A DNA stretch of 64,000 nucleotides from Kitasatospora sp. GP82 (lineage in GTDB: Bacteria > Actinomycetota > Actinomycetes > Streptomycetales > Streptomycetaceae), in the NCBI RefSeq assembly GCF_029892105.1, contig NZ_JARZAJ010000006.1, positions 186,001 to 250,000 of the forward strand, written 5' to 3'. Every line of letters starts with the position of its first letter. Position 1 is the first letter of the stretch. Shown piece after piece: positions 1 to 8,609 of this stretch. The notes below the pieces were generated by a model. It saw only the letters and a program-made list of their open reading frames with translations, did not search any database and was not told where the DNA came from. The position numbers and the translations under genes were made by a program.

Positions 1-2
1 TG

Positions 3-152
3 TACCTGGCGACCGTCATCGACCTGCGCTCACCGCGCCTGGTGGGCTGGTCGCTGGCCGATCACATGCGCACTGGGCTGGTCGCCGATGCGCTGGAGGC
101 CGCGGTGGCCGCCCGCGGTGGCCGGGTCGACGGGTGGTCTTCCACTCGGACA
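3..152 (+). pseudogene. IS3-family transposase (OrfB) fragment
   Basis: A reading frame open from the left edge encodes YLATVIDLRSPRLVGWSLAD and continues through a helix-like stretch to a stop at 150-152. This matches the middle of the rve/DDE integrase core of IS3-type OrfB transposases, beginning just after the first catalytic Asp region. Where the family normally reads GVVFHSD, the same bases are present but one G appears to be missing, so the frame runs into a TAG. The piece is therefore both truncated by the window edge and frameshifted. IS3 family is inferred from the motif pattern; no inverted repeat is visible on the left because the window starts inside the gene. Confidence 0.7.
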
Positions 153-169
153 TAGTTCTCAGCCCAGGT

Positions 170-601
170 TCAACCAGTCGTTGCAACACCGCCCTTTTGG
201 ACCAGCAGTAGCTGCTCGTTGAAGACTTCGGCGGGTGTCCTCCATCCTGAAATCTTGCGAGGGCGACTGTTGAGCGCTGTGGCGACAGCATCCAGGTCGC
301 TATGGCTGTACCTGCTGAGGTCGGTGCCCTTGGGGAAGTACTGCCGCAGCAGGCCGTTGGTGTTCTCGTTGGTGCCACGCTGCCAGGGGCTGTGCGGGTC
401 GGCGAAGTAGATCTGCAGCCCGGTGTCGATGCGCAGTTGGGCGTGTTGGGCCATCTCCGCGCCTTGGTCCCAGGTCAACGACCTGCGCAGGTGCTCAGGG
501 AGATTCGCGATCGTGACAGCGATGGCGTCGCGTACGGCTTCGGCACCGTGCCCGGCGATTGCCGGCTCCGAGAGACTGCACTTCCGGAAGGAACGAGGCA
601 C
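170..601 (-). pseudogene. IS30-family transposase, C-terminal fragment
   Basis: The frame contains the signatures of IS30-type DDE transposases: LTWDQGAEM carrying the second catalytic Asp, the stretch [17 protein letters not shown] carrying the Glu region, and the C-terminal [18 protein letters not shown]. The N-terminal HTH domain and the first catalytic Asp are missing; recognisable homology ends near base 565 and the upstream codons look unrelated. The stop codon lies inside the sequence around 166-190, which resembles the family's terminal inverted repeat, so the right end of the element is preserved. The insertion lies beside an IS3 fragment, indicating repeated transposition at this spot. 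Confidence 0.8.
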
Positions 602-607
602 CGCTTC

Positions 608-1237
608 TCAGCGCCGTTCCGACCGTCGGCGCAGCCTGGCGAGACGGCGGCGCAGCCGCACCGCGAGGACCAGTGCCGCGATGGCGAGTACGGCGACAGC
701 GATCGACGCCACGGTGGTCCATCCGCCCGGACCGCCGTGAGGGGCCGAGGCGCCGGTGGGGCCCGCAGACGACGGGGGCGAGGAGGCCGGCGGCGGCTGG
801 ACGAGTGCCCCGTCGGCACCGGCCGAAGGTGTGCGGCTCGCGCCGGCCGTCGGATCTGCGACGACCGCGACGGACAGGGAGGCCTCGGCCCGGCCGAGAG
901 CCGGGAAGCCGGACTCGACCGTGACCTTCCAGGACCCTGCGGGCAGCGCCTCACCGGTGGTGTAGGTGGCCTCGGCACCTGGGACGGCCACCAGACGCCA
1001 GGGCCCGACCGATCGGCCGTCCGCCGCCAGGGCGCTGAGTGTCCCGGCGACGGGCTCGGTGACCGGGTCGCCGTCGTTCTCCCAGCTCGCCACCACCACC
1101 GGGTGGCCGTCCGCCCTGCCGGTGACCTGGAGGCGGATGGAGTCCCCGTGTGCGGCGGCCGGCCGGGCCCCGCCCAGCAGCAGGGCTCCGCAGAGCAGCA
1201 GCACGGCCGTCAGGGCGGCGGCGGGCCTGAGGGTCAT
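608..1237 (-). CDS. exported membrane-anchored protein with Ig-like (YtkA/CopC-like) domain
   Basis: A 209-residue protein with a typical signal peptide (MTLRPAAALTAVLLLC... to ARPAAAHGD), an all-beta-looking domain of about 100 residues beginning right after the cleavage site, a Pro/Ser/Ala-rich linker, one transmembrane helix near residues 170-192 (TVASIAVAVLAIAALVLAV) and a basic cytoplasmic tail (RLRRRLARLRRRSERR). The mature start AHGDSIRLQV resembles YtkA- or CopC-like secreted domains, but no metal-binding motif is clear. The ATG at 1237 has an AGGAGG a few bases upstream; a longer in-frame extension to 1723 overlaps the protease gene and is rejected. It lies downstream of the protease gene on the same strand, about 115 bases away. 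Function is unknown. Confidence 0.75.
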   Translation of the reverse strand: MTLRPAAALTAVLLLCGALLLGGARPAAAHGDSIRLQVTGRADGHPVVVASWENDGDPVTEPVAGTLSALAADGRSVGPWRLVAVPGAEATYTTGEALPAGSWKVTVESGFPALGRAEASLSVAVVADPTAGASRTPSAGADGALVQPPPASSPPSSAGPTGASAPHGGPGGWTTVASIAVAVLAIAALVLAVRLRRRLARLRRRSERR

Positions 1238-1353
1238 CGGCAAGGTTCCTCCTGGGTGTGGGAGAGAAGGGGGGTTCGCAACGGCGGGGGCAGGGCGGAA
1301 CTCGCCCTGCCCCCGCCGCCTGCCGCAGGGGCGTTTCAGGTAGTGCGGATGGT

Positions 1354-3420
1354 TCAGGAAGCGGGCTGGACGGTCCAGTTCTGGTACGACTGGCCGTCGG
1401 ACTGCTGGAGCTCCAGCAGCCAGCCGCCGTAGTACCAGCGCTTGCTGAGGCCGAGCACGAGGTCCGACCCCTTCGGCGCGAGGACGTAGCCACTGCCCTT
1501 CTTCGTCAACTGCCACTGCTGCGACTGAACTTCGCTGCACGGCTGCTGCGCGACATACTGACCCGCGACCAGATCGCCGCCCACCTGGAGGCACTTGTCC
1601 GTCTCCACCGAGCGGATCCGCACCGAGCCGTCGCCGGCGGTGTCGAACAGCCACTGCTGGTTGGCGTAACCGGTGGGCTGGTAGCCGATGAGCACGGTGC
1701 CGTCGTTGTGCGAGCCGCCCCAAAGGTCGGCGGCCTGGCCGGTCAGGCTGTTGATCATCAGGTACGGCTTGCCGGCGGGTATCGTGCCGCCGCCGGCCGC
1801 GAGGGTGTGGAAGGCTGTCGCCCTGCCGGGCTTGCCGGTGCGGCCGCCCTGGTCGCGGACAGCGATGGCGATCTTGTAGTCGGTGTCCGGGCGAAGGTTG
1901 GCCAGACGGGCGACCGTCCCACGGACGGTGCCGAGCGCGCGACCGTTCAGCCAGAGCTCGTACCCCGACGCCGAGGCGATCGGCTGCCAGCTCAACGACA
2001 CGGAGTTCTGGGTGATCTGGCCGACCGTCACCGTCGCTCCGGTCGGGCCGGGGGTGCGGGTCGGTCCCGGGGTGGGCCCACCGGTCGGCGTGGCGGTCGG
2101 GCTCGGGGTGGGGCTGGGGCTGGGGTTGGGGTTGGGTCCGGTGCCGCCGCCCGCGATGAGGAACTGGTTGTTCGCGACGTTCCAGTGCGTGGTGAGGTAA
2201 CTACCGGGCGCCGGATTGGTGTTGAAGTAGTCGTCGTGGTTGCAGTCGAGCCGCTCGTCGTGGTCGCGGTTCGGGCAGTGGATCTCCATCTGGGGGTAGT
2301 ACGGCGCGTCCGAGTAGCACATCAGGTCCCACTCGTCGGTGCAGTGACCGGCCTTGCTGCTGTGCGGGGCGCTGTTGTTGACCGCTCCGAGGTTGTGCCC
2401 GAGCTCGTGGGCCGCCGTCGCACCGCTCCAGCAACCGGAGTCCGTCCGGCCGTACGAGGGGCCGAAGTTGCTGGTGTTGTCCTGGCCCGGCCGCTCGTCA
2501 CCGTTGAAGGTGCCGATGCCGCAGTACACGTTCGCATCTGCGAAGAGCATGTACTTGCGGTCGCGGCGGTTGAATCCCTGGGCAGCCAGTGCGTCGTTGG
2601 TCGCGCCGAACTCCTGAAGAGCACCCCCGGACAGTTCGACGTCCAGCACCGACACCGTGCAGTCCGGCTCGGTCACGTACCGGACGTGGCGCTCGCCTCC
2701 GGTCTCGGCGGCGCTGGCGTTGTAGATGACATCGGTGTCCGCCGCCCACTTCTTGAACGACGCCTGGTACTCGCCGAAGCGGTCCTGGCCCGGCGCGTGG
2801 ACGTACAGCACCTGCACGCGGTTGCCCGTGCTCCCGTCGCCGTCGCAGACCACCGAACCAGCGGCGGGCGCGGCGGCCGGGGCGGCGGAGGGCGAACCTC
2901 CGAGGGCGGTACCGGTCTGGGCGTCCAGGACCGGCATCCCCTTCAGCAGGTCGGTCGAGGAGGGCGCCGCGCTGCCGGCCCCGCTCTTCGGGTCGGGGGC
3001 GGGCGAGGCCGCCACGACAGGCGGCACCACCTTGTGGACGTCGATCCCCTTGGGCGGCACGTCCGGGCCATGGGTGCACAGCGCCGCCGCGGACACCTTG
3101 TAGACCCCCGCGCAGCGGTCGCTCTGGGCCGCAGGGGTCAGCCCCGCGTACACCATGCCACGGTCCGGATCGCTCTTGGGCGTCGAGCGGATCGGAGTGG
3201 GAGCCTCGTTGTGCAACGGCGTCGAGGCGGGGGTCGGTGCGGGCGCCTGGACCGCAACGGCCTGCCCGAGAGCCTCGTCCGAGCTCGTCGGCTGCAGCCC
3301 GCCGTCGCCGACGGCACCGAAGGCGACGGCGCTGACGACGAGTCCGGCCGTCACCGATGCTGCGCTGATCAGCAGCGTGCGGTGCTTCGGGCGCCGGTGC
3401 GCCGCTCCTCTACGTCCCAT
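1354..3420 (-). CDS. secreted metzincin-like metalloprotease with FnIII and ricin-type lectin domains
   Basis: A 688-residue protein. A basic N-terminus is followed by a hydrophobic segment (LLISAASVTAGLVVSAVAF), a low-complexity region, and then a catalytic-type domain. Around residues 336-350 it has AAHELGHNLGAVNN, a HExxH zinc site, followed by TDEWDLMCYSD, which looks like a Met-turn; the usual third His ligand is not obvious. A Pro-Thr linker leads to a fibronectin type III domain (about 462-540) and a C-terminal beta-trefoil ricin lectin with QxW repeats (NQQWLF, SQQWQL, YQNWTV). Predicted to be secreted or surface-tethered, binding carbohydrate and cutting protein. The ATG at 3420 has GAGGAGA upstream; an in-frame start at 3483 lacks one. 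Substrate is unknown. Confidence 0.85.
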   Translation of the reverse strand: MGRRGAAHRRPKHRTLLISAASVTAGLVVSAVAFGAVGDGGLQPTSSDEALGQAVAVQAPAPTPASTPLHNEAPTPIRSTPKSDPDRGMVYAGLTPAAQSDRCAGVYKVSAAALCTHGPDVPPKGIDVHKVVPPVVAASPAPDPKSGAGSAAPSSTDLLKGMPVLDAQTGTALGGSPSAAPAAAPAAGSVVCDGDGSTGNRVQVLYVHAPGQDRFGEYQASFKKWAADTDVIYNASAAETGGERHVRYVTEPDCTVSVLDVELSGGALQEFGATNDALAAQGFNRRDRKYMLFADANVYCGIGTFNGDERPGQDNTSNFGPSYGRTDSGCWSGATAAHELGHNLGAVNNSAPHSSKAGHCTDEWDLMCYSDAPYYPQMEIHCPNRDHDERLDCNHDDYFNTNPAPGSYLTTHWNVANNQFLIAGGGTGPNPNPSPSPTPSPTATPTGGPTPGPTRTPGPTGATVTVGQITQNSVSLSWQPIASASGYELWLNGRALGTVRGTVARLANLRPDTDYKIAIAVRDQGGRTGKPGRATAFHTLAAGGGTIPAGKPYLMINSLTGQAADLWGGSHNDGTVLIGYQPTGYANQQWLFDTAGDGSVRIRSVETDKCLQVGGDLVAGQYVAQQPCSEVQSQQWQLTKKGSGYVLAPKGSDLVLGLSKRWYYGGWLLELQQSDGQSYQNWTVQPAS

Positions 3421-3572
3421 GTCTGTCTCCTCGTCGGCACTCGGTCGGGTAGTGCTGCCGACACATGGGAGACCTGCGGGCATGGCCCGGATAACAGAAA
3501 TCTCCGAACGGAAATCTCCGGCCGAACCTCAACTCGTCCCACCGCACCCGTCAGAGGGCCGGCAGGCCGGCG

Positions 3573-3610
3573 GGCGCAAGGGCGCAAGGGCGCAAGGGCG
3601 CAAGGGCGCA
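3573..3610. repeat. 8-bp tandem repeat (ggcgcaag)
   Basis: About 4.75 perfect copies of ggcgcaag lie between the start of the protease gene and the stop codon of the PI-PLC gene on the same strand, ending two bases before the latter. Such simple arrays can vary in copy number by slippage. No function is evident. Confidence 0.85.
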
Positions 3611-3611
3611 G

Positions 3612-4526
3612 CTACGCGTTCCAGTTGAGAAGGGTCGAGGTCAGGGCCGGGGCGTGGCGCTCGGGGAAGTCCATGACGATGACGCCGAGGGGCGGTCTTC
3701 CGTGGCTCGTGGCGTAGTCGCTCAGGTAGGACTGCACGCGCGGGTTGACGTAGGACGCACAGTCGGTCGGGAAGCAGCCGGCGCTGGAACCGCTCAGGAA
3801 GTCGACGAAGAGCGGGCCGCCGCTCCCGGGGGCGGCGGCTGCGCGGTCGATCTGCCTGACGACGTCCTGGTACTTGCGCGGGCGGTCGAAGAGTGTCGGC
3901 ACGGTCCAGTTGTCCTGGATGTCGAGCTCGGGGCTCCACCAGCCCACCGCCGGGAGGCTCGGGACGTCGGAGATCAGCACCACCCGCCCACGGGCCGCAC
4001 CGAGCGTGGGCAGGGTGGCGCCCAGGTGGAAGAGGCCGCGCCAGCCCCGGTTGTCGAGGTAGTCGTCGAAGACCGCGAGGAAGTCAGCGTCGCTCACCTG
4101 CGAGTACTCCTGCCTCACCCGCATGAGGACGGTCTCCCTCGGGTGGGCCGCCAGGAACGACGCACAGGAGACGAGGACGTCGCCGAACATCAGCTGCTGG
4201 TACACCGGGCCGTGGTGGATCGCGAAGGAGCCGCCGACCGATCGGCAACGGATGTCGAGGAAGCGGATGCCGGACTCCAGCTGCTGCCCGATGGACAGGG
4301 TCTGGCACTCGGTCAGCGCTCCCCCGTAGCGGGCGCAGCTGTCGTGGGTGCCGGGGACGGTCAGCCGAGCCGACGGCGTGGCATCGCCGAGCCCGGACAT
4401 CCAGTCGCCCGGCGCGAGCCCCACGGCCGGGACGGGTGCGGCGGCCGCCCGGGCCGTCGCACCCACCGCGGCCGAGACGCTTGCCACGACCGACGCCCTC
4501 AGGAAGCTCCTGCGGTCAACACCCAT
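3612..4526 (-). CDS. phosphatidylinositol-specific phospholipase C-like protein, Tat-exported
   Basis: A 304-residue protein starting MGVDRRSFLRASV, a twin-arginine signal followed by an Ala-rich hydrophobic stretch. The mature part has the PI-PLC X-domain layout: LTVPGTHDSCA with the first catalytic His, then IRFLDIRCR and FAIHHGPVYQ with the second His, then LMRVRQEY. Enzymes of this family cleave phosphatidylinositol (or GPI anchors) by acid-base catalysis with two His, without calcium in bacteria. Length fits bacterial single-domain members. It follows the protease gene on the same strand at under 200 bases, so both belong to a set of exported enzymes. Whether PI is the natural substrate cannot be told from sequence. 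Confidence 0.9.
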   Translation of the reverse strand: MGVDRRSFLRASVVASVSAAVGATARAAAAPVPAVGLAPGDWMSGLGDATPSARLTVPGTHDSCARYGGALTECQTLSIGQQLESGIRFLDIRCRSVGGSFAIHHGPVYQQLMFGDVLVSCASFLAAHPRETVLMRVRQEYSQVSDADFLAVFDDYLDNRGWRGLFHLGATLPTLGAARGRVVLISDVPSLPAVGWWSPELDIQDNWTVPTLFDRPRKYQDVVRQIDRAAAAPGSGGPLFVDFLSGSSAGCFPTDCASYVNPRVQSYLSDYATSHGRPPLGVIVMDFPERHAPALTSTLLNWNA

Positions 4527-4628
4527 GCGCCCTCCGCCCGTTGCAGCCCATGGCAGTTGTACCGGACATCGGGAGCCACGCCCAGACCGGACGCACGACC
4601 GGTACAGCGGCGTGCAGGGCGCAGCCCC

Positions 4629-5390
4629 TCAGCGGATGGCCGCCACCAGCGCGTCGCTGACGGAGCGCCAGACCACGCCGGCCTCCGTGAAGCCGGACTC
4701 CCGCAGCCGCGCGAGGTGCCACTGGGCCGAGCGGCTCTCCTCCTCCACCCGGGAGCCGTAGATCGCGTTGCGGGCGACGACGTGTTCGGCGAGCAGGGGG
4801 TCGGCCGCGGCGGCCGCCCACCAGCTGGGCCAGTCGAGTACGCCCTCCGCCCGTTCGCGCTCCTGGCGGCGGCGCTGGAACGCCTCGTCGGCGGCGTTGA
4901 GCAGCGGGGTGTCGGGGCTCGGGGCATGGTCGGCGTTGAGGAGCACGCCGCCGGGGCGGAGCAGGCCGAAGAGGTCGCGGTAGAGGCGGGCCAGGTCGTC
5001 GGCCGGCAGCCAGTGCAGGGCGGTGGCGGTGACCACGGCGTCGAAGGGGTCGGGCGGGAGCAGGGCGGCCCAGTCGGGGCTCCTGAGGTCGGCGGTGACC
5101 AGGGTGATCCGGGGCTCGGCTGCGAAGTGTCCGGCCGCGATCGCCAGCAGCGCGGGGTCGAGGTCCACACCGACGCTGACCGCGCCGGGCAGGCGGGCGA
5201 GGAGGCGTTCGCTGATGCTGCCGGTGCCGCAGGCGAGGTCGAGGACCCGCGGCGCGGGACCGGCGACGGCCTCGACCACGTCGAGCATCACCCGGAAGCG
5301 CTCCTCGCGGTCGGGCAGGTACCACTGCTGCTGGCGGTCCCAGCTTCGCTGCCAGGCGTTCCAGTGCTGCACATCGACGCTCACGGTCAT
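4629..5390 (-). CDS. class I SAM-dependent methyltransferase
   Basis: A 253-residue soluble protein. Residues about 48-60 carry the SAM-binding glycine loop (VLDLACGTGSISERLL), followed by VGVDLDPALLAIA (acidic residue for the ribose), VTADLRS and DAVVTATALHWLPADD, the post-II region of class I Rossmann methyltransferases. The N-terminus WNAWQRSWDRQQ and the C-terminal half with HLARLRESGFTEAGVVWRS are typical of small-molecule methyltransferases in Streptomyces. The ATG at 5390 follows GGAGCGGGGAC. It starts about 225 bases from the divergent SDR gene. The substrate cannot be predicted. Confidence 0.88.
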   Translation of the reverse strand: MTVSVDVQHWNAWQRSWDRQQQWYLPDREERFRVMLDVVEAVAGPAPRVLDLACGTGSISERLLARLPGAVSVGVDLDPALLAIAAGHFAAEPRITLVTADLRSPDWAALLPPDPFDAVVTATALHWLPADDLARLYRDLFGLLRPGGVLLNADHAPSPDTPLLNAADEAFQRRRQERERAEGVLDWPSWWAAAAADPLLAEHVVARNAIYGSRVEEESRSAQWHLARLRESGFTEAGVVWRSVSDALVAAIR

Positions 5391-5415
5391 GTCCCCGCTC
5401 CTCAGCAGTCGGCAT

Positions 5416-5443
5416 CCGGCTCCGGCTCCGGCTCCGGCTCCGG
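5416..5443. repeat. 6-bp tandem repeat (ccggct)
   Basis: Four copies of ccggct plus ccgg stand in the intergenic region just upstream of the methyltransferase start and opposite the divergent SDR gene. The DNA to its right (5444-5540) is unusually AT-rich for this genome and probably holds the promoters of one or both genes, although no clear -35/-10 pair was identified. Confidence 0.8.
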
Positions 5444-5616
5444 TAATAAGCTTTGGCCCAGCTGGCCCATTACCAATCTAGCCGCCCGATAGTAATAGGC
5501 ACAATACCTATAAGCCTGTTACATCTCATCCGACTTTCGCCCCGACACCGGGCTCTCACGTAGAGTTCGCCGGTACGGCTGGTACGGGCGAGACGAGCGG
5601 GAAGCAGTAGGCAGGT

Positions 5617-7200
5617 ATGACGGCGGGCGTGGCCAACCAGGTAGACGAGCAGGCAGAGCAGCAGGCGGACGAGCAGGAAACCGGGCAGCGAAACGGCCAG
5701 GTGCCCAACCAGGCCCAGGGCCGGGCCCAGGCGGCCGAGCAGCCCGACGAGGAGATCGACTTCGGCCCCGGCCTCGACCCCGAGCGGCTGGAGCTCTGCC
5801 TGAGCGTGCTCGCCGAGCTCGACGAGCTGCACGTCGACCACCCGGACGCGATCACCGTCCGCAAGGCCGTCGGCGGCATCTTCCGTACCCTCAAGCAGCG
5901 CCGCCGCCAGGAGACCCGGGCCCGCAAGACCGCCAACGACCGGGCCGTGACCGCCCGTACCGCGACCGGCGCACCCGGCCGGATCGACGACGAGACGCTG
6001 GGCATCGCGCTGACCACCGTCACCACCACCGAGATCGCCGGGATCCTGGAGCGGCCGCGCAGCTGCTACACCTGCAAGGGCCGGTACGTCGAGGTGGACG
6101 CCTTCTACCACCAGCTCTGCCCGCCGTGCGCCGCCAAGAACCGTGCCCACCGCGACGCCCGCGCCGACCTCACCGGACGCCGCGCGCTGCTCACCGGCGG
6201 CCGCGCGAAGATCGGTATGTACATCGCGCTGCGCCTGCTCCGCGACGGCGCGCACACCACCATCACCACCCGCTTCCCCAATGACGCGATCCGCCGCTTC
6301 AAGGCCATGCCCGACAGCGCGGAGTGGCTGCACCGGCTGAAGATCGTCGGGATCGACCTGCGCGACCCGGCCCAGGTGGTGGCGCTGACCGACTCGGTCG
6401 CCGCCGAGGGGCCGCTGGACATCCTGATCAACAACGCCGCGCAGACCGTCCGCCGCTCGCCGGACTCCTACCGCGAGCTGGTCGCCGGGGAGTCCGCCCC
6501 GCTTCCCGCCGGCGAGCTGCCGCAGTCCTCCGTGATCGGGCGCTTCGGCAGCGGCAGCATCGACCGTCCCGCGCTGCCCGGCCGGTCGGAACCGCGCGAG
6601 GTGCTCAGCGCGGACGACGTCGCCGCGCTCGCCCTCGTCAGCGGCTCGGCCTCGCCGGCCCGGATCGAGGCCGGTACGGCGATCGACGCGGGCGGCCTCG
6701 TCCCGGATCTGTGCGACACCAACAGCTGGGTGCAGACCGTCAGCGAGGTGGACCCGGTCGAGCTGCTGGAGGTCCAACTCTGCAACGTCACCGCGCCGTT
6801 CATACTCGTCAGCAGGCTGCGCCCGGCGATGGCCGCCTCCACGGCGCGCCGCAAGTACGTGGTGAACGTCTCCGCGATGGAGGGCCAGTTCAGCAGGGGC
6901 TACAAGGGCGCGGGCCACCCGCACACCAACATGGCCAAGGCCGCGCTCAACATGCTCACCCGCACCAGCGCCGAGGAGATGCTGCAGACCGACGGCATCC
7001 TGATGACGGCCGTCGACACCGGCTGGATCACCGACGAGCGCCCGCACCCGGACAAGATGCGCCTCGCCGAGGAGGGCTTCCACGCCCCGCTCGACCTGGT
7101 GGACGGCGCGGCCCGGGTCTACGACCCGATCGTCCGCGGCGAGCAGGGTGTCGACCTGTACGGCTGCTTCCTCAAGGACTACGCACCGTCCCCCTGGTAA
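5617..7200 (+). CDS. atypical SDR oxidoreductase with N-terminal CxxC...CxxC region
   Basis: A 527-residue protein. The N-terminus is Gln/Glu-rich and probably disordered; residues about 148-175 contain SCYTCKGRY and LCPPCAAK, a four-Cys zinc-knuckle-like pair. From about residue 190 comes a short-chain dehydrogenase fold: ALLTGGRAKIG (nucleotide-binding loop), DILINNAAQT, and VVNVSAMEGQF. At the catalytic YxxxK position it reads TNMAK, so the Tyr is replaced while the Lys stays; the surrounding HPHTNMAKAALNMLTRTSAE and VDTGWITDE strings look conserved rather than decayed, pointing to an atypical SDR subgroup. It is nearly twice the usual SDR length. The ATG at 5617 has only a weak Shine-Dalgarno. 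A Nudix gene follows after 63 bases. Reaction unknown. Confidence 0.82.
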   Translation: MTAGVANQVDEQAEQQADEQETGQRNGQVPNQAQGRAQAAEQPDEEIDFGPGLDPERLELCLSVLAELDELHVDHPDAITVRKAVGGIFRTLKQRRRQETRARKTANDRAVTARTATGAPGRIDDETLGIALTTVTTTEIAGILERPRSCYTCKGRYVEVDAFYHQLCPPCAAKNRAHRDARADLTGRRALLTGGRAKIGMYIALRLLRDGAHTTITTRFPNDAIRRFKAMPDSAEWLHRLKIVGIDLRDPAQVVALTDSVAAEGPLDILINNAAQTVRRSPDSYRELVAGESAPLPAGELPQSSVIGRFGSGSIDRPALPGRSEPREVLSADDVAALALVSGSASPARIEAGTAIDAGGLVPDLCDTNSWVQTVSEVDPVELLEVQLCNVTAPFILVSRLRPAMAASTARRKYVVNVSAMEGQFSRGYKGAGHPHTNMAKAALNMLTRTSAEEMLQTDGILMTAVDTGWITDERPHPDKMRLAEEGFHAPLDLVDGAARVYDPIVRGEQGVDLYGCFLKDYAPSPW

Positions 7201-7263
7201 GTCCTACCGGGTCCCGGCGCATCGGGACCGAGTACGCCGGTCAGCCCGCAAGGAGACAGCGCC

Positions 7264-7740
7264 ATGGCAGCCGCAGCCACCACCGCGCCCGTGCTCGGGG
7301 CCGGCGTGATCGTGCCCACCACCGACGGGCGGGTACTCCTGGGCCGGCGCATCACCGCTGGTGAGACGCCGACCTGGAGCCTGCCCGGCGGCAAGGTGGA
7401 CCAGCCCGGCGAGTCCTTCGAACAGGCCGCAGCCAGGGAACTCGCGGAGGAGACCGGGATCGTCCTGCCGCCGCAGGAGATGCGGGTGCTGGCCGTCCTG
7501 CTGGACCACCGGCTCGGCCGGCCCCGGCTGACCGCCGCCGTCCTCGCCCCGCCCACCGACGCCCCGGCCCTGGTGACCGAGCCGCACTCCTGCGCGGGCT
7601 GGGAGCGCTTCGACGTGGACGCGCTGCCCGGCCCGATGTTCTACCCGTCGGGACTGGTGCTCGGCTCCTGGCTGCCCGGTTTCGCCGCACCGGACGGGGC
7701 CTTCGGCTACGACGTCACCGCCCGGCGCCCCGGGAACTGA
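7264..7740 (+). CDS. Nudix hydrolase
   Basis: A 158-residue single-domain protein with the Nudix box PGGKVDQPGESFEQAAAREL followed by AEETGI; the glycine loop has one residue more than the strict G-x5-E pattern, but the REL-x-EE-x-G core that binds magnesium is intact. The family hydrolyses nucleoside diphosphates linked to another moiety (for example oxidised dNTPs, NDP-sugars or NADH). The C-terminus (GWERFDVDALPGPMFYPSG) is similar to small Streptomyces Nudix proteins. The ATG is preceded by AAGGAG at ideal spacing. It may be co-transcribed with the SDR upstream. Substrate is not predictable. Confidence 0.9.
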   Translation: MAAAATTAPVLGAGVIVPTTDGRVLLGRRITAGETPTWSLPGGKVDQPGESFEQAAARELAEETGIVLPPQEMRVLAVLLDHRLGRPRLTAAVLAPPTDAPALVTEPHSCAGWERFDVDALPGPMFYPSGLVLGSWLPGFAAPDGAFGYDVTARRPGN

Positions 7741-7769
7741 CCCGCAGGCAGCTCGGGGTGCCCGGTCCC

Positions 7770-8245
7770 TCAGCCGGCCAGCGCCTGCTTCGCCGCCCGC
7801 ACCTGCTTCGCCGCCCGCGCCTGGGCCTCGATGCCGGCCCTGGCCGCGTCCGTGACCGCCGCATTGTCGCTGATCGCCTGCTCCTGGTAGGCGAAGTGGA
7901 CCGCGTACCGGACACCCACCACGTCGTACTTCTTGCGGCACGCCGCGTCCGCGCGTCCTCCTGAGAGCTCCTCAGGGTCCCGGACTTGATGCCGTCGGCG
8001 ATCTGCGCGTCGCCCACCCGGCCGTTCACCGCACCGGTCAGCTGCTCCGTCCCTTCGCCGACGCAGCCGTGCTCCGGCACTTTCAGGCCGTTGACGACCT
8101 GCCCACCAGGGCCGCGTGGTTCTTCACCTCGACGCCGGAGCCGCTGCTGCCGTTCGCGCCTCCACTGAAGTACTTGCCCGCGCGGTTCGAGACGTCGCCG
8201 GTCTGGATGTAGACGGCGCCGGCGCATCCGGCGTCCGCTACGGGG
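7770..8245 (-). pseudogene. degraded secreted-protein gene with two frameshifts
   Basis: Reading the minus strand and allowing two frame changes gives one continuous protein-like sequence. It starts around DAGCAGAVYIQTGDVSNRAG, shifts near 8098-8108, continues as VVNGLKVPEHGCVGEGTEQL to ADGIKSG, shifts again near 7975-7985, and then gives EELSGGRADAACRKKYDVVG up to an Ala/Lys/Gln-rich helical tail (AAKQVRAAKQALAG) and a stop at 7770. Codon usage in each piece is typical coding usage. The N-terminus lacks a start and signal peptide. I do not recognise the family; small residues and spaced Cys suggest a secreted protein. Clearly non-functional as it stands, unless the sequence contains errors. 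Confidence 0.6.
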
Positions 8246-8609
8246 AGGGATCCACCCCCTCGGGTGGTGCGGTGAACGCAACCCCGCAAGGTCCCGGGGC
8301 CGTTCGGATGCCCGTACTTGCCAAGGCCGTATCGCCCTGGTATCGGCTCCGTAGCATGATGAGACGTCAGGTAGGGTGGCCCGGCGAGGCGGCACCGGTG
8401 GCCGAAACCCAACTGCCCCGGGATTGTCAGGAACTCCACAGCCGTGCTCGTAGTTTCCCCGGACGACCTGCTGATCATCAGCCGGCGGAACGAGCCCTTG
8501 CCCGAAGGCTGCAGAGGAACGGGGCAGGCGCAGGGCCGTTGCGCCGGCTGAACCCGTGGCCCGGTCCTCTCGTGTCGGGCGGGTGGGCCGGGGAGAACAA
8601 GGAGGCCCA

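Noticed and set aside
1258..3717. An 819-codon plus-strand frame opposite the protease gene
   Set aside because: The minus strand has a signal sequence, HExxH, FnIII and ricin domains; the plus frame has none.
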